A stretch of DNA of 64,000 nucleotides, taken from the NCBI GenBank assembly GCA_016702335.1, contig JADJEF010000020.1, positions 124,001-188,000 on the forward strand. The letters are read 5' to 3'. A model generated the notes under the pieces. The model saw only the letters and a list, made by a program, of their open reading frames with translations. It made no database searches and was not told the DNA's origin. Below, one piece after another: positions 36,059-45,292 of this stretch. The first letter of the stretch is position 1; the number at the start of each line of letters is the position of its first letter. Made by a program: the position numbers and the translations under genes. This stretch comes from Rhodocyclaceae bacterium (GTDB lineage: Bacteria; Pseudomonadota; Gammaproteobacteria; Burkholderiales; Rhodocyclaceae).

Positions 36059-36069
36059 GTATGGCGGTA
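36058..36069 (+). repeat. Left terminal inverted repeat of the element
   Basis: CGTATGGCGGTA. It begins at the last base of the Cys codon of the split target gene. Pairs with the right repeat at 49675-49686. The next ~130 bases are AT-rich and contain no gene, as is usual for recombinase-binding transposon ends. Confidence 0.75.
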
Positions 36070-36202
36070 GTTGAGCGCGAAAGTAAGAAAATTGCCGTTT
36101 GCCCAGATATAGATAGATACAGTGATGGCTTTGCAAGAAATTACTTGCATTTTTTTGAACTCAAACTATTATGGTTTCATGTATTGGTGTTTTTGACATT
36201 TA

Positions 36203-37586
36203 ATGAAGTCTACAACCGCCCGAAATAACTACCTTCTGGTCCGCGATAACGGGACGGTGCACTATTGGTTCAGCAAGTTCCTGACGGACAAATTCACCAA
36301 TCCCCACACCCGCGAGCTGACGGCGCAGTCATGCCGGGTTTTGCACCGATTCTTGTCATCCGCAAACATCGAGCTAGCACTTCGGGCTACGGAGGGCTTT
36401 TGCCTGACCTACGATGAAACCAAGGCGTTGATCGCACTCTGCTGGCGTCCGCTGCCTGAGATCGAAGCCATGAGCGACCGCAAGGTAACGCTTCTAACCT
36501 CCCCCCATAGCGGGAAGAACGCCCCGCGAACTGCCTAACGCGGTAGAACCCAACACCGCGCACAAGCGCCTTCACCACATCGCCCAGTCGCTTGAGTTTT
36601 ACCGCGAGGTCTTCATCGATCCCAGAATTCCTTTCGATGCGCCGCGCGAACGACTACAAAGCGCATACGAGACCACATGCCATCAACTCCGCACGGCAAT
36701 TCGTGGCACAAAACAGAACCACCATCTCGCAATCAAAAGCCTACCGAGGGATAAGTATCTCGCCATCATCGAGGCCGTATTCACTCGACCCGACGACCTG
36801 TTTCAGTCCGCAACCGGCAAGCCCTCGAGAACCACCCTACGCGACAGAGCTATGACTTTGCTAGCCTGTGAGGGCCTGCGTCCTGGCACGTTAGGCAATG
36901 TGATGCTGAGGGACTTCCAGCCCCATAGCGGGCGTCTATCCATTGCCGACAATCGCGCCAAGCGAACCACAAGGACGACCTCCAACACGCCCGTCTTGAA
37001 GCTTGGTGACAGCATACAAGTCGCTAGCGGTAGCGAAACCATGATTACGCTTTGGCAGTTCACCACGAGCGCCATACAGGACTACATCGATACCGAGCGC
37101 GACGCAGTATTAATGAAGCGGTTGACGAATCGCAGCTGTGGGTTCTTGTTCCTTAGTGCTCAAGGGGAGCCCATCAAGCATCGCTCCAGCATCACGTCGA
37201 TGTTCAATAACTTGGGGCAGCGGCTCTCTGAGTTTGAGTTACTTGACGTTGCCACTGACCCATATTTCACGAAACAAAAGCAGTATGACTTCTACGGATA
37301 CGTCCTGCGACATAGCGCCGCGAGCTTCTTCCTTGCCGAGAAATGCAGGGAGATCGCCAACCAGCATGGCCTCACCATGCCAACTGCCTTTAGAGACGTG
37401 CCGGAACACGTGAAGGACGTGATGAAGATGCGTTTCGGCTGGACGACAAACAGCAGCATGCCTGAACTCTATGCGAAGCGTGCGCTGACAGATCAAGCCA
37501 ACGTGACACTTATGGAGTTCAACCAGCGCCTGCTGGATGCAGTGCAGGAACGAAAACAAATCAGGGAGGCGGACAATGGCCTATAA
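36203..37586 (+). pseudogene. Tyrosine recombinase 1 of the element, frameshifted
   Basis: First frame 36203-36538, then the frame shifts near 36510 and continues open to 37586, about 460 residues in all. Visible catalytic-domain features are GLRPGTLGNVMLRDF (box I Arg), VLRHSAASFFLAEK (box II Arg-His) and RFGWTTNSSMPELYAKRAL (C-terminal Tyr). The usual His before box II is Tyr and the second His is Trp. It overlaps the next gene by 11 bases. Likely the TnpA- or GmtY-like recombinase; named by analogy only. Confidence 0.7.
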
Positions 37587-39103
37587 AGCCGTAGGCAACA
37601 CAATCGTTGAGTGGGACGACAACGCGCCATTCATCTTCACCCTAGTGGAGAAATCCGGCCCCGAAAACGCTCGGGTGATGTGTTCGGAAACAATCAACCT
37701 AACCCCACTCCGAGCAAGCTGTGAAGATGCCTTCCTGTTACATCTAAAAGAGAGCCTGATTGAGTCGCGAAACCGGCTTTCACTTACGACTGTTAAATCA
37801 CAAGCGAAGGAATTCGTCGGTCTCTTTGGAAAGATGACTGCGCTTGATGTGTTCGACACCAAGGTTTCTTTCGTCGATGAATCCTTTTTGCTTAGCCTTG
37901 GTGCGGTGCTTGACCAAATACCGAATCGATACAGTTCAGCACTTGCTAATCTCTTTGATGCAGCGCCATCGTCCCCATTATTTGCAAAGGGCCTGCAAAA
38001 AGCGACTTTCCCGTGCGAACGCGAAAGAAGGGGTGGCACGGCGGAAAGATCGATTCAATCTTGGGCAAGGCTCTCAGCCAGGCCACCGTCGCCCACATCC
38101 TCGACCAATGTGACTCTGCGTACGCTACCGGCGAAATGAACATCGAACTCTACAGCTTCGCTCACTTGGCATTTGCGGTCTACTGCCGTCCGAACAGCTA
38201 CCGACAGATTCGTATCAAAGATTTCAACTTTGACCCAAAAACAAAGCAGTACACCATTCAAATCGTCACCTCAAAACCGGCGAACACTTTCCCAGCAAAA
38301 CGATCTTCAGCATCAACGAACCCCTGGGAATCCTGCTTACCAAGCAGCGGCAGCATGTGATCTCAACCTACGGTCATCTTGTCGAACCTGAAGAACTCGA
38401 CAAACTGGCGCTGTTTCCGGCGAGAGGGTTGAGTATGGATAAATCCCGATGGATGAGTGACCATGCCAACCAAACCTGGGGTATGTATGAAGATGGGGAA
38501 AGATTCGCAACCGGATACTCCAAGAAGATCACAAAAGTCATAGGGGCCAAATCATCCACCCTAAGTGCAAATGCCCTGCGGCACACCGTTGGCACCCTTT
38601 TAGCCCAAACTGGCGCATCGTCCAAGACTATTCAGGCAGTGCTTCGGCACGCAGATGACCAAACGTGTAAGGCCTATATCGATATAGCCTTCCACGGCCT
38701 GATCGGAGAACTCTCGAAGACGATGCGTCCTGCGTTCGAGTCCCACCTTCCCGGGCTCCTCAGTTTCCGCTCAAAGGCTGATCCCATAGCCGAGGAGCAG
38801 CGCATTCGCTCGGAGGACCTCGATACCGGTCAGATCGAAGACACTGGTGAATGCGGCAAGAGCATGGCTTGTGAGCGCGCGCCCATCGTCTGCTATTCCT
38901 GCTTCCGCTTCCGCCCATGTTGGGATGCCGACCACAGCATTAACCTAAAGGGCGCTCAACGCGAAATCGACGACATGGCGAAGCGCGGAAAGCCCTTCGA
39001 GCACATGGTCAACCGTGCCCGAAACGCAGCAAACAGGATCATCCTGATCATGAATGCGGCAGACCGCTACCGTGACTCCATGAAGCCGGAGATTCAGAGA
39101 TGA
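37576..39103 (+). pseudogene. Tyrosine recombinase 2 of the element, two frameshifts
   Basis: Starts at ATG 37576 with GGGAGGCGG upstream. Frames join near 38012 (KATFP to VRTRKKGWHGGK) and near 38270 (IVTS to LKTGEHFPSKTIF). The catalytic part shows CRPNSYRQIRIKDF, NALRHTVGTLLAQTGASSKTIQ, and LRHADDQTCKAYID with the Tyr. The C-terminus has a Cys cluster (CGKSMAC...CYSCFRFRPC) that may bind zinc. ATGA overlap with recombinase 3. About 505 residues when repaired. Confidence 0.7.
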
Positions 39104-41574
39104 ACGCGCCCCTCGACCTCCAGGTTGCTCTGCGCCGCAAGGCCTTGGATGATTGGCTCGCAGATCAGAAACGCCGAATGAATCTGCGCTTTCCCTTGAT
39201 CGATTTCGATTCCAACCATTGGCCGATCAGGACGCTTTACAACGCGAAACAGCCAGATTGGTACTTCACCAAATCGTTTGAAGACTTCGCGGGCAAGGAC
39301 ACCAGTTATCGCGACGCACTGAGGTGTCTTGTAGCGGAAATGGTCATCGCCGGAAAGCCCTTTCGCTACATCTCGCGACCCAAGGTTACCGACTACTAGC
39401 TCGGGCGGCAACTCATTCAATTCTAGAATTAACCTTAAAAGATATACGCGAGGTTGAGGCGGATTGCCTGCGCGATATCAGAATGGGCCATGCACTTTCA
39501 TCGGCCCTCGGCTCTTATCTTGCGTCCATGTCAGGACGCATTCTTGTGCAACTGGTTAAAAGGGCGTGATCCCCGGCTGGGTTACAGCGTCCGTGCCGAG
39601 GTAAGGGCTGAACTGCGAAAGATGCACCTTGCTCATGCGGGGCAGCGGAACACCAGACAAGCAGACCTGCTCGACCGAAAGATGGAAGCCTTTAACGATG
39701 CATTCAACGCCTTGGTCGCAAATCCGCTGAACCGCGATGGCACACCCGTACTCTCAAACACAGATCGCGAGGCGATCTGCGCAGTGGTCATTCTGATGTG
39801 CGCACCTTCGCGGATCAATGAACCCCTGTGCATGAGTATCGACGATCACCTTGCTATCGATGACTACGCGGTGACCACAGCTGGCAAATACGATGTCCTG
39901 CATGACGTCCACAAGCTGCTGCTGATGAAAGGGTCAAAAGGGGCTCAATGGAGCGCGAAGCCTGTATTACAGTTCATGATCGATGCGCTTGACTATTGCC
40001 TAGACATCGTGCGGGAGCAAGGGAAGCGTTCGCGCATGCTGGTGGAGTGGTATCAGCAGAACCCAACGACCCTCTACCTTCCCCCTGACCTGGAACACCT
40101 GAGAGGTCAAGTGATTAGCAGGCGGCGGATGGCTCAGATTGTTTACCTGAACTCCAATACCCGAATAACAGGCGGAGCACCGCAGAACTATTTCGACGAA
40201 CTCAAGGATCGCTCGTTCAAGGGCTCGAACCCCGACCTGCTGAAACCCTGTGGCACGAAAACCAATATGCCAATTACTGACCTCCTTACATGGGCTGATG
40301 TGGAGGGGTTTCTGCTCAAGAAGGTTCATAAAGCCATGGCCACCTGCCGCAAGGTCACTACGCTCAGTCAATATGAGGGTGACCTGTCGAAGATGCTGTT
40401 TCTCTTTGATCGTGATGACGTACCCTTTCAGCCTCAGTCCTTCAGCTACAAGTTGATCAGACTCCGCATCAAGCAATCCAAAGCTGATAAAACAAGAGCG
40501 AATTGTTCCCCGACTCTATTTCAAAAGCTCAACATCACGATGCCGGTCGATGGCAAGATTCAGGCCGCAGAACTGGAAAGCCACGACGCGCGCCGCTGGC
40601 TCACCACGCAGGCCCTGATTCATGGGGAGAACCTTTCCAATGTGCTCATCAATAAGTGGGCAAACCGGCTCAGTCTCACCCAGCTCAAGCATTACGACAA
40701 GCGATTCCCCGAATTCAAGGCGGCGCAGGCCGCCATGCCCGAAGCGCCTGAACTGACCGAACTCACCGACTTCTCGAATGGACTTGCTGCCGTTGAGAAG
40801 CTGGAAGATCAGTACGGGTTGACCACGGCCATCGTCACCGCGCACGACGCAGGAATTGCCATGACCTCGATGGATGCCGTGACTCAGGCCATCGAGAATC
40901 GCCCCGTAGCCAAATCCAGTCGCGGCATCATCATCATCTACCCGCAGCGCTTCGGCGTCTGCTTTCATCAACACCACGAAACGCCTTGCCGGAACTACAG
41001 CAACTCACTGTCGGAGTCCTGTATTACATGTAACGAAGGCGTGTTCACCAAGGGGCATATCCCGACCAATGATGAAACCCGCAAAATCGCCGACCAACTG
41101 TTCGGCAGCATCCTTCGGCATTTGGAGAACCTCGCCCTCACCCACAACCGGTGCATCGCAGATGACCCTGCGACATTGGGCGAACACATGCTTACCCTTG
41201 TTGAAAGAGGACTCGACCGGGTAACGATGGTGCAACTCGCCACGCACCTAATCGACAATTTTCATGAACTCAATCGGCTGATCAAGGATCGGCAGCTTGC
41301 CAATCGCCTGCATCAGGCATTCGTGGCTCGTGAAGTCGTCAGCAGACTAGACGATCAAGGCGTAGCCAGCGGTGCTCTGATCAAGTACCACAACCCGACG
41401 CAGCATGCCGCTCCGTTGCTTGAAGTGGCCTTGGATGCTCACGGTGGCCGCGAAAAGGTTGCCCTCGATGAACGGGAGTTGTTAGCCAAGCACCAGCAGT
41501 TCGCGCCCAAAGCCCTCGGTCTGACTGATCAGCGGCACCTTATCGCGCCGAACAATGACGAAGGGGAGGATTGA
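39100..41574 (+). pseudogene. Large tyrosine recombinase-like protein 3, two frameshifts
   Basis: Three frames must be joined (39100 to ~39395; ~39395 to ~39560; ~39560 to 41574) to give about 820 residues. The last 670 residues are uninterrupted and contain APSRINEPLCMSIDD (box I Arg), ESHDARRWLTTQALIHG (H-x-x-R), and RLSLTQLKHYDKR (Tyr). A Cys/His cluster CFHQHHETPC...CITC follows. Proteins of this size and layout are the TnpB-like or VPA1269/GmtZ-like partner in trio elements; this family link is from memory. The 20-base overlap of its end with the downstream gene region indicates an operon. Confidence 0.7.
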
Positions 41575-41576
41575 CT

Positions 41577-42068
41577 GTGGCTGGAAGAAAGGAACTCCTG
41601 ACGGAACAGTTGGCGCGGAAGATCGCTCGCATGATCGAGCTCTTTCCGGACAACCAGATTCCCGTCACTTGGGAAAACGTCATCGCCCACAGCAAGAAGC
41701 GGTTTGGCTATGGCGGCAACCGGCAGATGCTCGGATCGAAGGAGTAGAACGGGCGCAAGATCATCGCCGAGGCCTTCAGTGAAGCCAAGAGTGTGCAGCG
41801 TCGAATGCAGGGCGATGCGAGGCCGAAGTACCGGAACGCGGCGCGAGCGACCTTGCAGCAGCGCATCACCGAACTCGAAGCAGAAAAACTGGCGTTGAGG
41901 GATGAACTGGAGAAGGTGCGCGGGCAGCAGATCAGCCAGCTCGACGCGTTCTTGAATGGCACCCGCGACATCCGCAGTTTGGTCGGGCAGACACTACTTT
42001 CGGGCGATGTACCAGTGGATGAGTTGAAGCTCCGGCGAATAGCCAAGCCTCCACATGACAAGAATTGA
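41577..42068 (+). pseudogene. Coiled-coil accessory protein of the element, one internal TAG
   Basis: GTG start at 41577 has GGGGAGG eight bases upstream. The frame reads MAGRKELLTEQLARKIARMIELFPD..., meets TAG at 41745-41747 and then stays open in the same frame to 42068. The second half is a coiled coil (ATLQQRITELEAEKLALRDELEKVRGQ). A small coiled-coil partner after the recombinases matches the position of Tn554 TnpC. A single TGG-to-TAG change would explain the stop. Confidence 0.6.
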
Positions 42069-42339
42069 TCGTGATGGGCTGGACGAAGTGATGAGCAGCG
42101 GCGGGGTCAATGGACCGTGGAATAAATGGGAGGGGCCCGCGCGCTTCTTGCGCGGGAGGGCACCCGTTTATGCCGCGAAAGCCCTTGATGCCGACGATGC
42201 GACCCAACGCTCCCGGCTGCTGGGGGTGGGTTGGTTTTTAACCCGCCCCCGGCTGCCCCACGGCGAGTGCGGGTTTGGGCAGCGCCCAAGGTCTTGCCTT
42301 GAGTTTTTACAGAAGGCCCATTTTGTAAAAGGACGATGA
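42069..42339 (+). other. Structured non-coding stretch within the element
   Basis: No credible gene. Strong hairpins are CCCGCGC/GCGCGGG (42136-42156) and GGGGGTGGGTT/AACCCGCCCCC (42222-42250, loop rich in T). Immediately after, CTGCCC and GGGCAG can pair across a 20-base loop. Could be a terminator cluster, an attachment region for the adjacent integrase, or a structured RNA. Confidence 0.45.
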
Positions 42340-42969
42340 ATGGACACCACGCAACCACCGGAGTTTGAGCTTGCCATGCAAGAGGCTCCCAAGCGGCAAA
42401 AAGTAAAAAGAGATGTTTCGGTCGATGCCCATGAGCGGGATCGGGATTACTTGAGCGCGTCCGAGATGGAATCTTTGCTCGCCTCGGCCAAGAAGGGCAG
42501 GTTCGGTTTGCGAGATCACACGATGCTGCTGGTTTCCTACAGGCATGGCCTGCGTGTGTCTGAAGCGTGTGCGCTTACGAAGGACGACCTCGATCTGGAT
42601 GGTGCCCGCATATGGGTCAAGCGCCTCAAAGACGGCCTATCGACCACACAACCCCTGCAGGGCGATGAAATGCGGGCGTTGAGGGCTTACCTCAGAACAC
42701 GCACCGATGACCTGCCCTGGGTCTTTCTGAGCAGCCAGGGAGGGCAAATGACGCGCCAGAACGTGAATTACCTGATCCAGCAGTCAGCGACACGGGCTGG
42801 CTTGGGTGACGTGAATCCCCACATGCTGCGTCACTCCTGCGGCCACGCGCTTGCCGAGAAGGGCACCGACACGCGACTCATGCAGGACTGGCTCGGCCAC
42901 CGGGACATTCGGCACACCTCTTGGTACAGCCGGACGAGCGCGAAGCGCTTCGATAAGGTCTGGGAGTAG
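42340..42969 (+). CDS. Compact tyrosine recombinase/integrase, intact
   Basis: 209 residues with only the catalytic domain, like FimB/FimE or XerC C-terminal halves. Box I RHGLRVSEACALTKDDLDL, H-x-x-R as PHMLRHSCGHALAEKG, then WLGHRDIRHTSWYSR with the nucleophile Tyr; all canonical residues present. AAAGGACG precedes the ATG. It is the only undamaged recombinase in the element and could catalyse inversion or excision. Confidence 0.88.
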   Translation: MDTTQPPEFELAMQEAPKRQKVKRDVSVDAHERDRDYLSASEMESLLASAKKGRFGLRDHTMLLVSYRHGLRVSEACALTKDDLDLDGARIWVKRLKDGLSTTQPLQGDEMRALRAYLRTRTDDLPWVFLSSQGGQMTRQNVNYLIQQSATRAGLGDVNPHMLRHSCGHALAEKGTDTRLMQDWLGHRDIRHTSWYSRTSAKRFDKVWE

Positions 42970-43063
42970 CTATGGGGAAGATGAAGGGAAGCAACGGAAT
43001 ACAGCGGTAGAAGTCAAGTAAGTTGTCGCTAAAAGTTGAATTACAGCGGGGTCAATTACTGAG

Positions 43064-44290
43064 TCATAAGTTCTCCTGAGCAGTCGGTTTGTCAGGGTTA
43101 AGAAACACCGTAGAGACTGGTGACCATCTACGTATGCCACGCGACCAGCGGTGAGGATGCTGGGCACGGGCTTGGGCATAGAGTAGCGAGCGCTGAGTCA
43201 GCAACTGAGCATCCTGACCGGCATGACGCTGAGCCGGCGTGACGAAACCAATCGCACTATGGCGATGCTCCTCGTTATACCAAGCCACCAAGCCGACGAC
43301 CCACTGGCGGGCCGCCGTGATCGACTCAAACGGGCGTACGGGCATGAGCGGGCGGTACTTCAAGGTACGAAACAACGATTCTGAATACGGGTTGTCATTA
43401 CTCACCGAGGGGCGGCTACGGGAAGGTTCCACACCCAAGGCCTGCATCATGGCCAGCATGGATTGTCCCTTCATTGGCGAACCGTTATCCGAGTGCAAAA
43501 CCACTTGACCTGGCAATACCCCTTGCTGCGAGCAGACCTCCTGCAGCGCTTGTGCCGCCAGATCGGCGCTTTCACTCGCAAAGACATGCGCACCGACAAT
43601 GTAGCGACTAAAAATATCCACAAACAGGTAGAGGTAGTAGTACTGGCCTTTGATCTGCGTAGGCAAGTAGGTGATGTCCCACGAATACAGCTGATTGATG
43701 TGAGTAGCGATGTGGGCTTTGGGCTTGTGCCGTCGCTGAGGTGCCCGTTCCAAGCGGCGGTGCGTGTGCTGATGGTGGTGTCGCAACAGTCGTTGAAAGG
43801 TGGACTCACTGCCCAGATAGCGGCCCTGATCGGCCAGGCGAGGCACCATTTGGCTCGGTGGCAAGTCCTTGAACTCCTGACTGTTCATGACGGCCATGAT
43901 GGCGGCGCGCTCGGTGTCGGTGAGCTTGTTGTGGGGTGTGACGGCCCGACGCAGTCCGGCTTGACGGCGATCCTGGCTCAGGGGTATCCAGGGGATGATC
44001 GGGGAAGACGTTGGCGCTTCAGGATCTGCGTGACTGGAAGCCGGCGCGCTCAATGCCGGATCCGTCAGCGCGCGCGTTGGCACCGCTGGGGCTACCGTCG
44101 CCTGCGGCTCCTCTCGCCCCGGCGGTGCCAACGCAGGAGTCGGCTCTTGGCTGAGTCGGGGACGTAACCACCGTTGCACGGTGCGACTACTCAGGCCGAG
44201 CAGCTGGCAGGCTTGATGGAGCCGTGCGCCGCTGTGACAGGCGTGTTTGATGAGCAAGATCAGGTCTTGGCGCTGTGTCAGGCCGGTCAT
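43064..44290 (-). CDS. IS3-family transposase OrfB (DDE integrase)
   Basis: 408 residues from ATG 44290. N-terminal HTH (LHQACQLLGLSSRTVQRWLRP), a proline/alanine-rich linker, then the rve integrase core with D (YSWDITYLPT), D (VLHSDNGSPMKG) and E (NDNPYSESLFRTLKYRP), plus the ...WYNEEHRHSAI end motif. It overlaps orfA by 4 bases (ATGA) at a GGAAAAATGA run, so a -1 slip could also make an OrfAB fusion. Appears intact. Confidence 0.9.
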   Translation of the reverse strand: MTGLTQRQDLILLIKHACHSGARLHQACQLLGLSSRTVQRWLRPRLSQEPTPALAPPGREEPQATVAPAVPTRALTDPALSAPASSHADPEAPTSSPIIPWIPLSQDRRQAGLRRAVTPHNKLTDTERAAIMAVMNSQEFKDLPPSQMVPRLADQGRYLGSESTFQRLLRHHHQHTHRRLERAPQRRHKPKAHIATHINQLYSWDITYLPTQIKGQYYYLYLFVDIFSRYIVGAHVFASESADLAAQALQEVCSQQGVLPGQVVLHSDNGSPMKGQSMLAMMQALGVEPSRSRPSVSNDNPYSESLFRTLKYRPLMPVRPFESITAARQWVVGLVAWYNEEHRHSAIGFVTPAQRHAGQDAQLLTQRSLLYAQARAQHPHRWSRGIRRWSPVSTVFLNPDKPTAQENL

Positions 44291-44790
44291 TTTTCCTCGT
44301 CCTCCCACAGCGCCTGGAACTTTTTTTGCAGAACTAACAGCGCCGCTGCCTCCGCCAGCGCTTTGTCTTTGCGCCGCAATTCACGTTCCAGTTGGTCGTT
44401 CCTTTGTTTGGCTTGCCGCAAGGCAGACTCCGCCGGCAAGTGCCCTTTGCTGGGCTGGCAAAACTCGTGATGCCACTGCCGTAGTTGCTGTTCGAACACG
44501 CCTTTCTCACGACACCAGGCATGCAGGGCCTGATCTTTGTAGCCATGGCTTTCGAGCAGCGCACTCAGACGTTCTTCAGCACTCCATTGACTCGATGCTA
44601 AATTCGTTGGCAGATGGGTAGGTTGCCCCGTGAGCGCTTGCGCTTTGTTTTGTTGCTGAATCCAGCCTTTCAAGGTCCCCAGCGAGACATTGAGTTCCTT
44701 GGCTATGTCTGCCAGTGTTCGTTCGCCTCGTGCTCTGGCTTTGCTCAAGGCCTGTTCCCTGAATTCCTCAGGGTATGCTTTCCGGTTCAT
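44287..44790 (-). CDS. IS3-family transposase OrfA
   Basis: 167 residues. HTH of the transposase-8 type (YPEEFREQALSKARARGERTLADIAKELNVSLGTLKGWIQ) and a leucine-zipper-like coiled coil (RNDQLERELRRKDKALAEAAALLVLQKK) near the end. It binds the IS ends and works with OrfB. Longer than many OrfA proteins because of a middle insert. Confidence 0.88.
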   Translation of the reverse strand: MNRKAYPEEFREQALSKARARGERTLADIAKELNVSLGTLKGWIQQQNKAQALTGQPTHLPTNLASSQWSAEERLSALLESHGYKDQALHAWCREKGVFEQQLRQWHHEFCQPSKGHLPAESALRQAKQRNDQLERELRRKDKALAEAAALLVLQKKFQALWEDEEK

Positions 44791-44854
44791 TTGCTATCGC
44801 TTTCCAGCGGATCATCCGCTTCTGGGTGGGGCGACAACTATTCTGACTCAGGGG

Positions 44855-45292
44855 GTACAGGACGGCCAGAGGAACGTCGAGGTATTTCTGAACTGGGCTG
44901 CCTGTGTTGAGGACTTTAAGCCGTTCATCCATCAGGGCTTGCTCAGTGTGGCGCGGGTCGCCCGCGAGTGCGGCTTGAACCGCGACGTGTTCTACAGCAA
45001 TCCCGACATCCGTGACGTTCATTGGCCCGCGCTCGTGACGAGACTTGAGGCAGAAGGCGTGCTGCTGGGTCGTGTCGCTTCGCCCGCCCCAGTTGTGGCT
45101 AGGCCGCCAAAAGCTGACCTCGTGGGTGCTCAGAGAATCAAGCAAATCCAAGACGAGAACGAGGCAGTCAAGACGGAGAACCGCACGCTGCGCGCCAAGC
45201 TCAATGAGGCGCTAGCCCAGCTTGAACGTCAAGGGGAGCAGGCTGCAGTGGTAAAGGACGTGCTGAACACCACGGGGAGGTTGCCTTGGTAG
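44855..45292 (+). pseudogene. Accessory protein of the element, start removed by the IS
   Basis: The frame begins at the IS boundary as VQDGQRNVEVFLNWAACVEDFKPFIHQGLLSVARVARECGLNRDVFYSNP. This N-terminal segment looks like the VPA1267-type proteins seen beside trio elements (HTH-like, then coiled coil QIQDENEAVKTENRTLRAKLNEALAQLERQ). The original start codon seems to have been at or just beyond the IS junction. Its end overlaps the helicase start by 7 bases. Confidence 0.55.

Larger units (their letters stand above)
43060..44850 (-). mobile_element. IS3-family insertion sequence
   Basis: A 1.79-kb unit with orfA and orfB on the minus strand. Ends show TGAGTCATAAGTTCTCC (left) and, on the other strand at the right, TGAGTCAGAATAGTTGTC: imperfect inverted repeats starting TGAGTCA. 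The orfB stop codon lies at the edge of the left repeat. No clear target duplication. It interrupts the start of the accessory gene at 44855. Confidence 0.82.

Noticed and set aside
43050..44860. Target-site duplication for the IS3 copy
   Set aside because: The bases flanking the two ends (CAATTAC and GGGGGTA) share no 3-5 bp direct repeat that I can trust.
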